From Desulfovibrio sp. JY (GTDB lineage: Bacteria > Desulfobacterota > Desulfovibrionia > Desulfovibrionales > Desulfovibrionaceae), in NCBI GenBank assembly GCA_021730285.1, contig CP082962.1:3729501-3793500 (forward strand): 64,000 bases of DNA, written 5' to 3'. The notes below the pieces were generated by a model. That model saw only the letters and a list, made by a program, of their open reading frames with translations, was not told the origin of the DNA and searched no databases. Numbering within the stretch: the stretch's first letter is position 1; every line of letters begins with the position of its first letter. Positions 20,099 to 28,494 of this stretch are shown in pieces. The position numbers and the translations under genes were made by a program.

Positions 20099-21226
20099 AT
20101 GAAAGCCATCCTGGCCCTTGAAGACGGCACCCTTTTTCACGGCCATACATTTACCGACAAGGGCGGCGCCGGCGGCGAAGTGATCTTCAACACCGGCATG
20201 ACCGGGTATCAGGAAGTGCTGACCGATCCGTCCTACACCGGACAGATGGTGTGCATGACCTACCCCCACGTCGGCAACTACGGCATCAATCCCGAGGACG
20301 TGGAATCGGCGAAGATCCGCGTGGCCGGATTCATCGTCAAGGAATGCTGCAAAGAGCCCTCCAACTGGCGCTCCACCATGAGCCTGCCCGAGTACCTCGT
20401 CAGTCAGGGCATCACCGGGATCGAGGGCATCGACACCCGGGCGCTCACCCGCCACCTGCGCCTGCACGGGGCCATGCGCGGCTACATTTCCACAGACGTG
20501 TCCGATCCGCACCAGGTGGTGGAACTGGCCAAGGGCCTGCCGTCCATGGAAGGCCTCGGCCTGGCCAAGGACGTTTCCTGCGACGCCCCCTTCGTCTGGA
20601 CGGGAGGCAGCATCAAGCCGGCGACCATCGTCGACGGAGCCTACGACTGGCCCGGCGACGGCCCCCGGCTGGTGGTCTTCGACATGGGCATCAAGTGGAA
20701 CATCATGCGGCTTCTTTCCGCCCAGGGCTTCGACCTGCTCATGGTGCCGCACACCACCACGGTGGACCAGGTCAGACGCTTCGACCCGGACGCCATTTTC
20801 CTTTCCCCCGGCCCCGGCGACCCGGCCGCCCTGACCGACCTCGTCGCGACCACCGCCCGCCTGGCCGAGGACTATCCCCTGGCCGGCATCTGCCTGGGGC
20901 ATCAGCTCCTGGGGCTGGCCCTCGGCGGACGGACCTACAAACTCAAGTTCGGCCACCATGGCCTCAACCACCCCGTCAAGGACCTGGAAACGGGCCGGAT
21001 TGAAATTTCATCGCAAAATCACGGTTTTTGCGTGGACATCGAAAGCCTTTCCAACGTAGAGTTGACGCACGTAAATTTAAATGACGGAACTCTTGAGGGC
21101 TTTGCCCACAAGAAAAAACCCGTCATCGCCATCCAGTACCACCCCGAGGCCGCTCCCGGGCCTCATGACAGCCGATATTTCTTCACCCGTTTCCGAAATC
21201 TCGTGCGCCGGGAGACGGGCAAATAA
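20099..21226 (+). CDS. carA: Carbamoyl-phosphate synthase small subunit
   Basis: A 375-residue glutamine amidotransferase subunit that hydrolyses glutamine and passes ammonia to CarB for arginine and pyrimidine synthesis. The N-terminal domain starts [15 protein letters not shown] and contains [14 protein letters not shown]. The class I glutaminase domain has the nucleophile in [15 protein letters not shown] and the His/Glu pair in [12 protein letters not shown]. carB is not in the window. The TPR gene follows 27 bases later. Confidence 0.97.
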   Translation: MKAILALEDGTLFHGHTFTDKGGAGGEVIFNTGMTGYQEVLTDPSYTGQMVCMTYPHVGNYGINPEDVESAKIRVAGFIVKECCKEPSNWRSTMSLPEYLVSQGITGIEGIDTRALTRHLRLHGAMRGYISTDVSDPHQVVELAKGLPSMEGLGLAKDVSCDAPFVWTGGSIKPATIVDGAYDWPGDGPRLVVFDMGIKWNIMRLLSAQGFDLLMVPHTTTVDQVRRFDPDAIFLSPGPGDPAALTDLVATTARLAEDYPLAGICLGHQLLGLALGGRTYKLKFGHHGLNHPVKDLETGRIEISSQNHGFCVDIESLSNVELTHVNLNDGTLEGFAHKKKPVIAIQYHPEAAPGPHDSRYFFTRFRNLVRRETGK

Positions 21227-21253
21227 CCTCGGGCGCCGACGCGTCGGGAAAGC

Positions 21254-22075
21254 ATGTCCTCGGAACTGACCAAGGCCCGGTCCCAGATCAACAAGGTCAG
21301 GACGTTTCTCAAGCAGGCCAAACCGCTGCCCGCCGTGTCGGCCTTGTACGAGGCCATCGGGGCGATGCTGCGCACGCCGCTTATCAAGTCGGAAAAAGAG
21401 GAGTTCTGCAAGCTCATCACCGACGCGGTGCTGCTTCTTAACGGCGACCGCACCCTGCGCAAGATCTATCCGCTTATTCTCGATTACACTCCGGGAAAGG
21501 AAAAGGAGCTGGCCGACACCCTGGTCACCCTCCTCGGCGAGCTGCAGGCCACGGCCGTGGAGGAAGCCAAGGACATCATGGCCGACATGGCGCAGCGCAT
21601 CGCCAGCGGTCTGGCCGAGGGCAAGCTCCTTCTCGAAGAGAAGCGTTTCGACGAAGCCAAGCAGTCCCTGGAAAAGCTGGCCCGGGAATTTCCCCGCGAC
21701 GCCGATCTGCGGGCGCACATCGCCGAGCTTTTCATCTCCGGGGAACAGTACGAGCAGGCGTTTTCCTACCTCGACGAGGCCATCAACCTCTCGCCCGATC
21801 AAATCCACCACTACAACCGCATCGGCATCGTGCTACGCAAGCTCCACAAGTACGATATTGCCGAGAAATACTTCATGCGGGCGGTGGAATTCGCCAAATC
21901 CGATCCCAACCTCTACTTCAACCTCGGCCGGGTCTATCTGGACTGGCAACGCTGGGACAAGGCGGAAAAAGCCTCCCGACTGGCGTTGCGGCTCTCCCCT
22001 TCTTTCGTCGAGGCCCAGAAGCTGCTCAACTTCGCCCTCAAAAAACAAGGCAAGGAACCCGAGCCGGCATCTTAA
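21254..22075 (+). CDS. TPR-repeat protein
   Basis: A 273-residue helical protein. The C-terminal half contains at least three tetratricopeptide repeats (about 115-250), for instance FDEAKQSLEKLAREFPRDAD and YEQAFSYLDEAINLSPDQ. The N-terminal 110 residues are helical and charged. It is cytoplasmic, with no signal peptide, and is probably a scaffold or adaptor. It is likely co-transcribed with carA and followed by a type 1 palindromic repeat 8 bases after its stop. The partner is unknown. Confidence 0.85.
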   Translation: MSSELTKARSQINKVRTFLKQAKPLPAVSALYEAIGAMLRTPLIKSEKEEFCKLITDAVLLLNGDRTLRKIYPLILDYTPGKEKELADTLVTLLGELQATAVEEAKDIMADMAQRIASGLAEGKLLLEEKRFDEAKQSLEKLAREFPRDADLRAHIAELFISGEQYEQAFSYLDEAINLSPDQIHHYNRIGIVLRKLHKYDIAEKYFMRAVEFAKSDPNLYFNLGRVYLDWQRWDKAEKASRLALRLSPSFVEAQKLLNFALKKQGKEPEPAS

Positions 22076-22082
22076 TTGGGAG

Positions 22083-22152
22083 GCCTCCGGCGGCCGGGGG
22101 GAAACTTTTTGAAAAAAGTTTCCCCCCGGACCCCCCTTCAAAAACTTTCAAA
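22083..22152 (+). repeat. Type 1 palindromic repeat, copy C
   Basis: Stem arms 22094-22110 and 22113-22129. Relative to copies A, B and D the third pair of the stem is G-C instead of A-T on both arms, a compensatory change that keeps the 17-bp pairing. It starts 8 bases after the TPR gene stop and is oriented with it. Confidence 0.85.
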
Positions 22153-22184
22153 AGGGGATGGAGGCATTATCGAGGATACGAATG

Positions 22185-22224
22185 GCTCCGTCATTTTTTC
22201 GGAAATGACGGAGCTGTTTTTTTT
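22185..22224 (+). terminator. Strong intrinsic terminator
   Basis: A perfect 12-bp stem (22185-22196 with 22203-22214), a 6-base loop, then TG and a run of eight T. This is the real transcription stop of the carA-TPR unit, 30 bases beyond the type 1 repeat, or of a short RNA starting inside the intergenic region. Confidence 0.85.
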
Positions 22225-22287
22225 GAAGGGCAAGATATTGCGAGTGTGCGTCCAGGGCGGGCATCCGGACATGAGACATGTAGCCAG

Positions 22288-22365
22288 GGCCGACAGGGTC
22301 AGGGCGGACGCGAAGGCGTATTCTTCAAATATGCGCCGCGCGCGGCGGCCCTGACCCCGTCGGCC
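22288..22365 (+). repeat. Hairpin with conserved core, copy 2
   Basis: Arms 22288-22305 and 22348-22365 pair at 17 of 18 positions. Their sequence is unrelated to the arms of copy 1, but the enclosed core (about 22306-22338) matches copy 1 over 33 bases with a single difference. It lies about 60 bases after an intrinsic terminator, in the same orientation relative to the preceding gene as copy 1. Confidence 0.75.
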
Positions 22366-22421
22366 AACCAAACTCTTTCGATTGTTAAAAGGCCCGGCCT
22401 GGATTGTGCGCGCCCCCCTTT

Positions 22422-23252
22422 TTAGCGCATCCCGGAAACCAGTTCCGGCGCGCCCCAGACCGGGGCCAGCCTCTGCAGCTCCGCGCGCGGCAGTTGCACC
22501 ACCACCGGCTTTTTCGCGGCGTCGATCCAGCCGAGCAGGGTCCGCATGGACGACTCCCGCATGGCCGTGCAGCCGACGGTCGGCGCACCCGGGCGTCGCC
22601 AGAGATGGAAAAAGATACACGAGCCCGCGCCGGGTTTGGTGTCGGGCGCGTTGTGCTCGACCATAAGACCGTAGCGGTACAGGCCGTCGGGCCGCAGCAT
22701 CCGGTCCGGACTCGTCCAATCGTGCACGGCCACGGTATTTTCATCCACGATCCGGTTGTAGGAGGCAGAGGTGGCGGTCTCCACGCACACGGTCTGATCG
22801 GTGACCCTGTGCATGGGCATCTTGGCCGGCGGGGAGAGCGTTTCTGGCTGATAGGCGAAGGCCGTGCCGAAGGCGAAGACCCCGGCCGGGGAACGGCCGT
22901 CGCCCTCGACCTTGACCGGGCCGTCCGCCGCCGGGTCGCCGGAAAGCCCCCTGCCCCAGGCCATGCCGTTTTTGCCGATGGTCACCGGCACGGCGTCTCC
23001 GACCGGCTGCCAGGGGCCGTCCCCCGCCCGTTCGAAGCGACGCATGGTGGCCTGGTTGTCGTTGAAGCTTTCGGGCACCACCAGGACCAACTGTCGCGCC
23101 CCGGCCAGCGGTGAAACGCTTCGACCGGCTTCCGGGGGCGTTGCCGGCGTCCGGGGAGAAATCGCCTTGGGACCAGGGGCGGCCGCCTGGCAGGAAGCCA
23201 GCAGCAGGCAACAAAACAGGCAGGCAAGCAGGGAAGAATACGTACGTGGCAT
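22422..23252 (-). CDS. L,D-transpeptidase-like lipoprotein
   Basis: A 276-residue protein that starts at the ATG 23250-23252 with a GGAG ribosome site and a lipoprotein signal (LLACLFCCLLLASC lipobox). The C-terminal half is a YkuD-type catalytic domain: YGLMVEHN, then SCIFFHLWRRPGAP and the active-site Cys in VGCTAM. The GCTAM form, instead of GC-x-R, is typical of one subfamily. L,D-transpeptidases cross-link peptidoglycan or attach proteins to it in the periplasm. A longer upstream frame has no signal peptide and was rejected. Confidence 0.88.
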   Translation of the reverse strand: MPRTYSSLLACLFCCLLLASCQAAAPGPKAISPRTPATPPEAGRSVSPLAGARQLVLVVPESFNDNQATMRRFERAGDGPWQPVGDAVPVTIGKNGMAWGRGLSGDPAADGPVKVEGDGRSPAGVFAFGTAFAYQPETLSPPAKMPMHRVTDQTVCVETATSASYNRIVDENTVAVHDWTSPDRMLRPDGLYRYGLMVEHNAPDTKPGAGSCIFFHLWRRPGAPTVGCTAMRESSMRTLLGWIDAAKKPVVVQLPRAELQRLAPVWGAPELVSGMR

Positions 23253-23529
23253 AAGGACTCCAGGGAGGTCAGGATAGCGGCGAGGCAGCCGCGGAAACAA
23301 TACGCCAATCCCCTTCCACGGCGACATGGTCGGCCGGGAAAAACAATCGCGCCGGGCGCTCCAGGATACAGGGCGCCGGCGCAAAACGAAACGGTCTTGC
23401 CGTGTCAAAAACGTCATGGGAACGAGGATCTTGACTTGGAGCGCTTCCCCGGCGACAACACTAAGCTATGGGGATTTCGCCATCGGGCGGGCCGACAACA
23501 TACCGCCAGTCCACCACACGGAGCACCAC

Positions 23530-23937
23530 ATGATCGCATGGGACCCGGCCCTGGCCGTCGGACTCGAAAAAATCGACGCGCAACACCAGGAAATCATCCG
23601 GTTGATCAATGAGCTGGCCGCCAAGCGGGGAGGCGGGAACGCGCAACTCGCCGCCGAGACGTTACGATTTTTGCACGACTATTTAAACAGTCATTTCGCA
23701 CTGGAAACCGAGCTGATGCTGCGTATCGGCTATCCTGGCATAGACCGCCATCGGGAAAATCACGAGCTGTTCGCCAATCATGTCGTCTTTTTTGAAATCG
23801 AAAAGGAATTCGGCATGGTAACGGACCAGATGCTCGACGACATCCTGGCCTTCCTGCTGGACTGGTTTCTTCACCACATCGCCACCGAGGACAGGGATCT
23901 GGCCGCCTTCGCACGCACCCGGGCAGCGTCCGAATAA
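23530..23937 (+). CDS. Bacteriohemerythrin
   Basis: A 135-residue single-domain hemerythrin that binds O2 at a non-heme di-iron site. The ligand pattern is present: His in DAQHQEI, the His/Glu pair in LNSHFALETE, two His in DRHRENHE, and HH...D in FLHHIATEDRDL. The start at ATG 23530 follows GGAG and matches the family start (MIAWDPALAVGLEKID); the frame open further upstream is not similar. In anaerobic sulfate reducers such proteins are thought to buffer or sense oxygen. Confidence 0.93.
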   Translation: MIAWDPALAVGLEKIDAQHQEIIRLINELAAKRGGGNAQLAAETLRFLHDYLNSHFALETELMLRIGYPGIDRHRENHELFANHVVFFEIEKEFGMVTDQMLDDILAFLLDWFLHHIATEDRDLAAFARTRAASE

Positions 23938-23955
23938 AACGGCCTTCTTCTCCCC

Positions 23956-25167
23956 TCAGGCCAAGGACAGCAGCAATTCGCACACCCGACGGCTGTCGGC
24001 CTTGCCCGGTTCGTCCTCCCGGGCCATGGCCACATCCACCACCTCGACGCCGAGCTTGCGGATGGCGGCGAGGTCCAGCGGATTTTCGTAACGGCCTTTT
24101 TTGCTATCCACCAGCACGAACCGCAACAGGTCCTCGCTCCGGCAGGACTTGGTGCAGCCGGCGCGAAGCGTTTCCAAAAGCCGCTCCACCTGCCCGGCCA
24201 CGGTCATGCCGCGCTGTTCCGGGTCGTGGCCGAGGTTGGGGATGTAGACCTTGGGGCAGTGGGTGGCGGCCACGGCATCCCCCACGCCCTGGGGGAGCAG
24301 GTTGGCGAGCAGGCTCGAATAGAAGCTGCCGTACGGGTAGCAGATCACGTCGGCCTGACGGATGAGGACTTCGGTTTTTTCCCGGATGCGCACCGTGGCC
24401 GGCGTGGGGTCATGCAGGTTCGCCACCAGCCATTGCCGCGCGATGGGCGCATCGATGGGCGCGGTTTCCTTGCCGGTCATGAGGTGCTGGCCCAGGAGCA
24501 CGCGGCCGTTTTCCAGCTGGCAGGCCAGATGCAGGTCGCAGTTGACGATGGGCCGCACCACGCCGCGCGCCTCGACCAGCTTCATGAACAGGTAGATGAC
24601 CGGGTCGAGCATGCGGTTGTAGTTGAAATAGCCGCCGGTCAGGATGCAGTTGCCGATGCTGGCGCCGCGCAGGTCGAAGGCATCGGTCCGTTTCTGCTCG
24701 AAAAAGCGCAGATGCGTGCGGATGATCTTGCGCATGGGATCGGGAATGTGGCGCACGAGCGGATCGTCGCCGGTGAGCATCTTGCCGAGCCGCGCCGCCA
24801 GCTCTTCCTGGGAGGCATCCTTGGGCAGGCGGTAGGCGAAAAGCTCGAACACGGCCGGGTTGCCGGTGATGGAACGGTCGGCCAGGGCCATGATGCGGTT
24901 TCGCAGGTCGCCCACGGCCGGCATGTGGAAGGCCTTGCGCAGCACGGCCGAGGAGCCGCCGGAGTCGAAGGGCGTGATCAGGTGGATGGAATTGGAGGTG
25001 TATTCGATGAGCGTTTCGCTTAAATGCCGCAGCGCCGTGCCGCCGCTGAAAAAGAGTATCTTGGGTCCCAGTTCCGGGGCGCGGCGGTAGAGCGCCGCCT
25101 TGGACAGGTCGGGCAGATTGACGGAACGGGAGATGTTCACGCGCGGAAAGGATTTCGAGTCAGCCAC
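23956..25167 (-). CDS. CofD/YvcK-like protein of the GAK type
   Basis: About 403 residues with the CofD/YvcK (2-phospho-L-lactate transferase) fold: ILFFSGGTALRHLSE near the N-terminus, ITPFDSGGSSAVLRKAF, and the C-terminal VYIPNLGHDPEQRGMTVAGQVE. It is shorter and different at the ends from F420-type CofD, and I recall it as the CofD-related member of the 'GAK' gene set. The ribosome site AGAGGA abuts the ATG at 25173 but is well spaced from GTG 25165-25167, so I start at the GTG. It follows an HprK-like kinase by under 70 bases. The substrate is unknown. Confidence 0.82.
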   Translation of the reverse strand: MADSKSFPRVNISRSVNLPDLSKAALYRRAPELGPKILFFSGGTALRHLSETLIEYTSNSIHLITPFDSGGSSAVLRKAFHMPAVGDLRNRIMALADRSITGNPAVFELFAYRLPKDASQEELAARLGKMLTGDDPLVRHIPDPMRKIIRTHLRFFEQKRTDAFDLRGASIGNCILTGGYFNYNRMLDPVIYLFMKLVEARGVVRPIVNCDLHLACQLENGRVLLGQHLMTGKETAPIDAPIARQWLVANLHDPTPATVRIREKTEVLIRQADVICYPYGSFYSSLLANLLPQGVGDAVAATHCPKVYIPNLGHDPEQRGMTVAGQVERLLETLRAGCTKSCRSEDLLRFVLVDSKKGRYENPLDLAAIRKLGVEVVDVAMAREDEPGKADSRRVCELLLSLA

Positions 25168-25231
25168 AGGCATTCCTCTGTCCCGAATGGGGAACGGATT
25201 GATGACGTCGTAGGGCGGGCGCGGCAAACCT

Positions 25232-26338
25232 TCAGACACAACAGGGTGCGGCAGCCGGCCCGGAGGCCGGGACGGCGGGCGGCCCCAGCACGTCCAGGCA
25301 CAAGGCGGCGGCCCGCTTAAAATCCACACCGCCGCCGATGACCAGCACCGGGCAGGCTCCCAGCAGGACGCGATAGGCGTCTTGCGTGGCGGGACGCGGC
25401 CCCTCCTCGAAAAACACGCCCACATCCTTCATGAAGGCCGGCAGCAGCTCCGGGGAGGCGTCGACGTCCGTCCAACGCGCGCGCATGTCGCCGCCGCCGC
25501 GCCGCCAACCGAGGACCACCAGCGCCCGAAGCCCGGCCCGAAGCCGAAACCGGCCGGGGCCGAAACAGTCGCGGATGCGCACGTCGTATTTGTGCTCGAC
25601 GCGCCACAACGCGTCAGGGGAAAGCCCGGCGTAGGCCGCCCGCTCCGCTTCGGTCAAAACCGGGGCCAAGGCTTCGTTATGGAGCAGCGTCCCCGGATTG
25701 ATGCGGGGCATGCGGGCGATGCCGGTCATGGTCAGGCCGTCGGCGCCGGGGCCAATAAGCACCCGGTCGTTGGAGACGAACGAAGCGCCGTGACGCATGA
25801 TTTCCAGGGCCAGCGTGGATTTCCCGGCCCCGGCGAAACCGGACAGGGTAATCCCCGCCCCGCCCAGGCACACGCCGGCGGCGTGGAAGAGCAAGGCTCC
25901 GGCGCGCAGTTCCCGGTCCCCGCAACGGGCGTTGACGGCATTGACGACCTGGTCGACGTTTTGCCGGCAGGGGCCGAGCACGTAGTGTCCGCCCGGGCCG
26001 AACACCAGCCACAAGCCCGTGCGGCGCTTGCGCACCACGCGGCCGTCCGGCAGGTCGACGTATTCTTCCTTGGCCTCCTCGCCCTGCCCTTCCCGCGAGG
26101 CGAAAGGCAGGACGCTCGGCACCGGGCCGCCGTCCAGGGCCGTGACCACGATGTCGGGATTGCCGGCCTCGTCGAGAAAATCCTGGTAATGGGCGGTCAG
26201 GGCGTCCATGAGCTCGCCGGAATTCGAGCGCACCGCGACACGCGTGTCGGCAAGACGCAAACCGAGCGCGAGGGTCGGCATCATGTCCCGCTGATAGGCC
26301 GCGACAATGCCGCGGCAGGTGACTCCACTGGCCCCCAT
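25232..26338 (-). CDS. HprK-related kinase of the GAK type
   Basis: A 368-residue protein whose C-terminal half resembles the kinase fold of HPr kinase/phosphorylase: LLFHAAGVCLGGAGI, Walker A FAGAGKSTLALE, SFVSNDRVLI and the Arg-rich RMPRINPGT. The N-terminal half has no known domain. No HPr gene is nearby, so the phosphate acceptor is unknown; I recall this as 'HprK-related kinase B' of the GAK set. GGAG six bases upstream supports ATG 26338. It lies 28 bases after phoU and ahead of the CofD-like gene. Confidence 0.82.
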   Translation of the reverse strand: MGASGVTCRGIVAAYQRDMMPTLALGLRLADTRVAVRSNSGELMDALTAHYQDFLDEAGNPDIVVTALDGGPVPSVLPFASREGQGEEAKEEYVDLPDGRVVRKRRTGLWLVFGPGGHYVLGPCRQNVDQVVNAVNARCGDRELRAGALLFHAAGVCLGGAGITLSGFAGAGKSTLALEIMRHGASFVSNDRVLIGPGADGLTMTGIARMPRINPGTLLHNEALAPVLTEAERAAYAGLSPDALWRVEHKYDVRIRDCFGPGRFRLRAGLRALVVLGWRRGGGDMRARWTDVDASPELLPAFMKDVGVFFEEGPRPATQDAYRVLLGACPVLVIGGGVDFKRAAALCLDVLGPPAVPASGPAAAPCCV

Positions 26339-26366
26339 GCGTTCTCCAAAGGCCCGCGATCGAGCG

Positions 26367-27032
26367 TTAGCGGGGCTGGCACTGCTGGCTCAGCGTGGCC
26401 CCCTTGAGAATGAAAACGACCGTCTCCGCGAGGTTGGCGGCATAGCCGCACATCCGCTCGAAGCAACGGGCGGCCAGGATGGCGCGCACCGAAGCCTCGG
26501 GCGCGGCGTGGCACTCGGAAAGCGCTTCGGTGATGGTGCGCATGGCCGTGATGACCAGTTCCCGGCCTTTCTCCTCAATATGGCAGACTTCCAGGGCGTC
26601 GTCGATATTGTCATCGACAAAGGCCTTGGTCGCCAGCCGAAACATGTGGGCGGCATGGTTAGCCAGCGCCTCCAGGGCCGTGTCGCAGTCCCCGGGAAGG
26701 CCGGCGCCCGTCAGCGCTCCTTCGGCCACCACCACGGCCTCGTCGGCCAGCCGCTCCAGATTGATGACCGCCCGGGCGTAGCCGACAATGCGGCGCAGGT
26801 CCAGGGCCACCGGCTGCTCCAGGGCCAGCATGTGCAGGCAGGCCTCGTCGATGTCGCAGGTCGCCTGGTTGATTTCCCGGTCGCCGTCGATGACCTGGCG
26901 GGCCACGCCCGTGTCGTGGCGCAACGCGGCATCCATGGCCCCCCGTCGCGACGCCTCGACCAGTTCGAACAGCGCGATGACGCGTCCCTTGAGGGCATCC
27001 AATTCGGCGTGAAAATGTGCTCTGGTTTCCAT
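26367..27032 (-). CDS. phoU: PhoU, phosphate-transport regulator
   Basis: A 221-residue all-helical protein with two PhoU three-helix bundles; the repeated pattern is seen in ELDALKGRVIALFELVEASR and DLRRIVGYARAVINLERLADEA. PhoU represses phosphate uptake through the Pst transporter and the PhoR kinase. It lies 91 bases downstream of pstB in the same direction. The ATG at 27030-27032 gives the family length; an upstream in-frame ATG is less likely. Confidence 0.93.
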   Translation of the reverse strand: METRAHFHAELDALKGRVIALFELVEASRRGAMDAALRHDTGVARQVIDGDREINQATCDIDEACLHMLALEQPVALDLRRIVGYARAVINLERLADEAVVVAEGALTGAGLPGDCDTALEALANHAAHMFRLATKAFVDDNIDDALEVCHIEEKGRELVITAMRTITEALSECHAAPEASVRAILAARCFERMCGYAANLAETVVFILKGATLSQQCQPR

Positions 27033-27123
27033 GGTGTCTCCCGCGCCCGGTTTCGGGCTCGTCGTTGCGTCTTTTTTGGTGTTGCGATCGAAACACATCT
27101 ACGCACATTTGGCGAACATGACA

Positions 27124-27885
27124 CTAGCCAAAGCGGCCGGTCACGTAATCCTCGGTCTGCTGGCTGGCGGGCCTTGTGAAGACGTCCTCGGTGGGACCGG
27201 TCTCCACCAGCCGCCCCATGAAGAAAAAGGCGGTCTGGTCCGAGACGCGGGCCGCCTGCTGCATGCTATGGGTGACGATGACGATGGTATAACTGCGCTT
27301 GAGGACGGCAATAAGCTCCTCGATCTTCTGCGTGGCGATGGGGTCGAGGGCCGAGGCCGGTTCGTCCATGAGCACCACTTCCGGCTCCAGGGCCACGGTG
27401 CGGGCGATGCACAGTCGCTGCTGCTGGCCGCCGGAAAGGCCCAGGGCCGAATCGTGCAGCCGGTCCTTCACCTCGTCGAAAAGCCCGGCCGCGATCAGGC
27501 TCTTTTCCACCCGGCTGGAGATGTAGTCCTTGTCGCGCACGCCCCCCACCCGCAGGCCGTAGGCCACGTTTTCAAAGACGCTTTTCGGGAAGGGGTTGGG
27601 TTTTTGAAAGACCATGCCCACCTTGCGCCGCAGCTCCACCACATCGAGCTGGGGCGTGTTGATCTTGACCCCGTCGAGGAGCACGTCGCCCGTGGTGCGC
27701 GCCCCCGGAATCAGGTCGTTCATGCGGTTGAGACAGCGCAGGAACGTGGACTTGCCGCACCCGGACGGGCCGATCAGCGCCGTGACCCGGTTTCCCGGGA
27801 TTTCGAGGTTGATGCCATCCAGGGCCTTGAATTTTCCGTAGTAGAAATCGAGGTTGACGGCGGCCATCTTGAGGTCGTGTTTCAT
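27124..27885 (-). CDS. pstB: PstB, phosphate ABC transporter ATPase
   Basis: A 253-residue ABC ATPase that powers phosphate import. Walker A is [13 protein letters not shown], the signature [13 protein letters not shown], and Walker [34 protein letters not shown] is PstB-specific. Start [10 protein letters not shown] at 27883-27885 follows GAAGG. The PstSCA genes are not in the window; pstB heads a run with phoU, the HprK-like kinase and the CofD-like gene. Phosphate control of this run is expected, but I see no clear Pho box. Confidence 0.95.
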   Translation of the reverse strand: MKHDLKMAAVNLDFYYGKFKALDGINLEIPGNRVTALIGPSGCGKSTFLRCLNRMNDLIPGARTTGDVLLDGVKINTPQLDVVELRRKVGMVFQKPNPFPKSVFENVAYGLRVGGVRDKDYISSRVEKSLIAAGLFDEVKDRLHDSALGLSGGQQQRLCIARTVALEPEVVLMDEPASALDPIATQKIEELIAVLKRSYTIVIVTHSMQQAARVSDQTAFFFMGRLVETGPTEDVFTRPASQQTEDYVTGRFG

Positions 27886-28100
27886 ATCGCCTTCTTTGCC
27901 TGACGCAAGCGGCGGCAATTCTGCCGTCTTGCTGGCCGTTGCTGTGGCAAACCCCCATGACGATCGCGCCATGAAGACGTGGCGAACCCGTGACAAATCA
28001 CGTTCGACCAGATGTAACCACTTTGAAAGCCTGCAAATCCCGAAAATGACGCCACCGCGGCGCGGTGGAAACTCTGGCGCGTTGCCGAGATGTCCGGCGC

Positions 28101-28307
28101 TTATCGGTCCCGGCGTCTGACGATGCAGTCCAGAAACGCCGCAATGAGGGCTTCACGATCCGGCGCGCTGCCGGCCCGGCGGCAAAACTCGCGAGCCAGC
28201 CGCCGCTCGCCCAGGGCGCGCAGCACGTCCCTGCCCTGGCGCAAGAGTCCGGCTTGACCGGGGTCCTCCGGCTGTCCGGCCGAAGGCACAGACGGTTTGG
28301 CAACCAT
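28101..28307 (-). CDS. Hypothetical small protein, 68 residues
   Basis: A small charged, helical protein ([41 protein letters not shown]). It has a coherent amphipathic pattern, unlike the competing frame on the same strand. The start at ATG 28305-28307 is weakly supported by GGGG upstream. No family recognised; it stands alone upstream of pstB and is divergent from the PHP-glycosyltransferase gene. Confidence 0.4.
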   Translation of the reverse strand: MVAKPSVPSAGQPEDPGQAGLLRQGRDVLRALGERRLAREFCRRAGSAPDREALIAAFLDCIVRRRDR

Positions 28308-28494
28308 GCCCCGTAACATGCTTGGCCGCCGCAGCGGAAACAAGCGACGTTTGCGTGACAATACCGCCAGTTGCGTCAACAAAAGTGTGGCCAAACGCAA
28401 TCCGACCGCAACAGGGGCGGGGATAGAAGGCCCACAAGCCGTCCGACGCCAGGCCCATCCTTGCACCGCCTAGCCCTTCGCCGAAGGAGAGACC

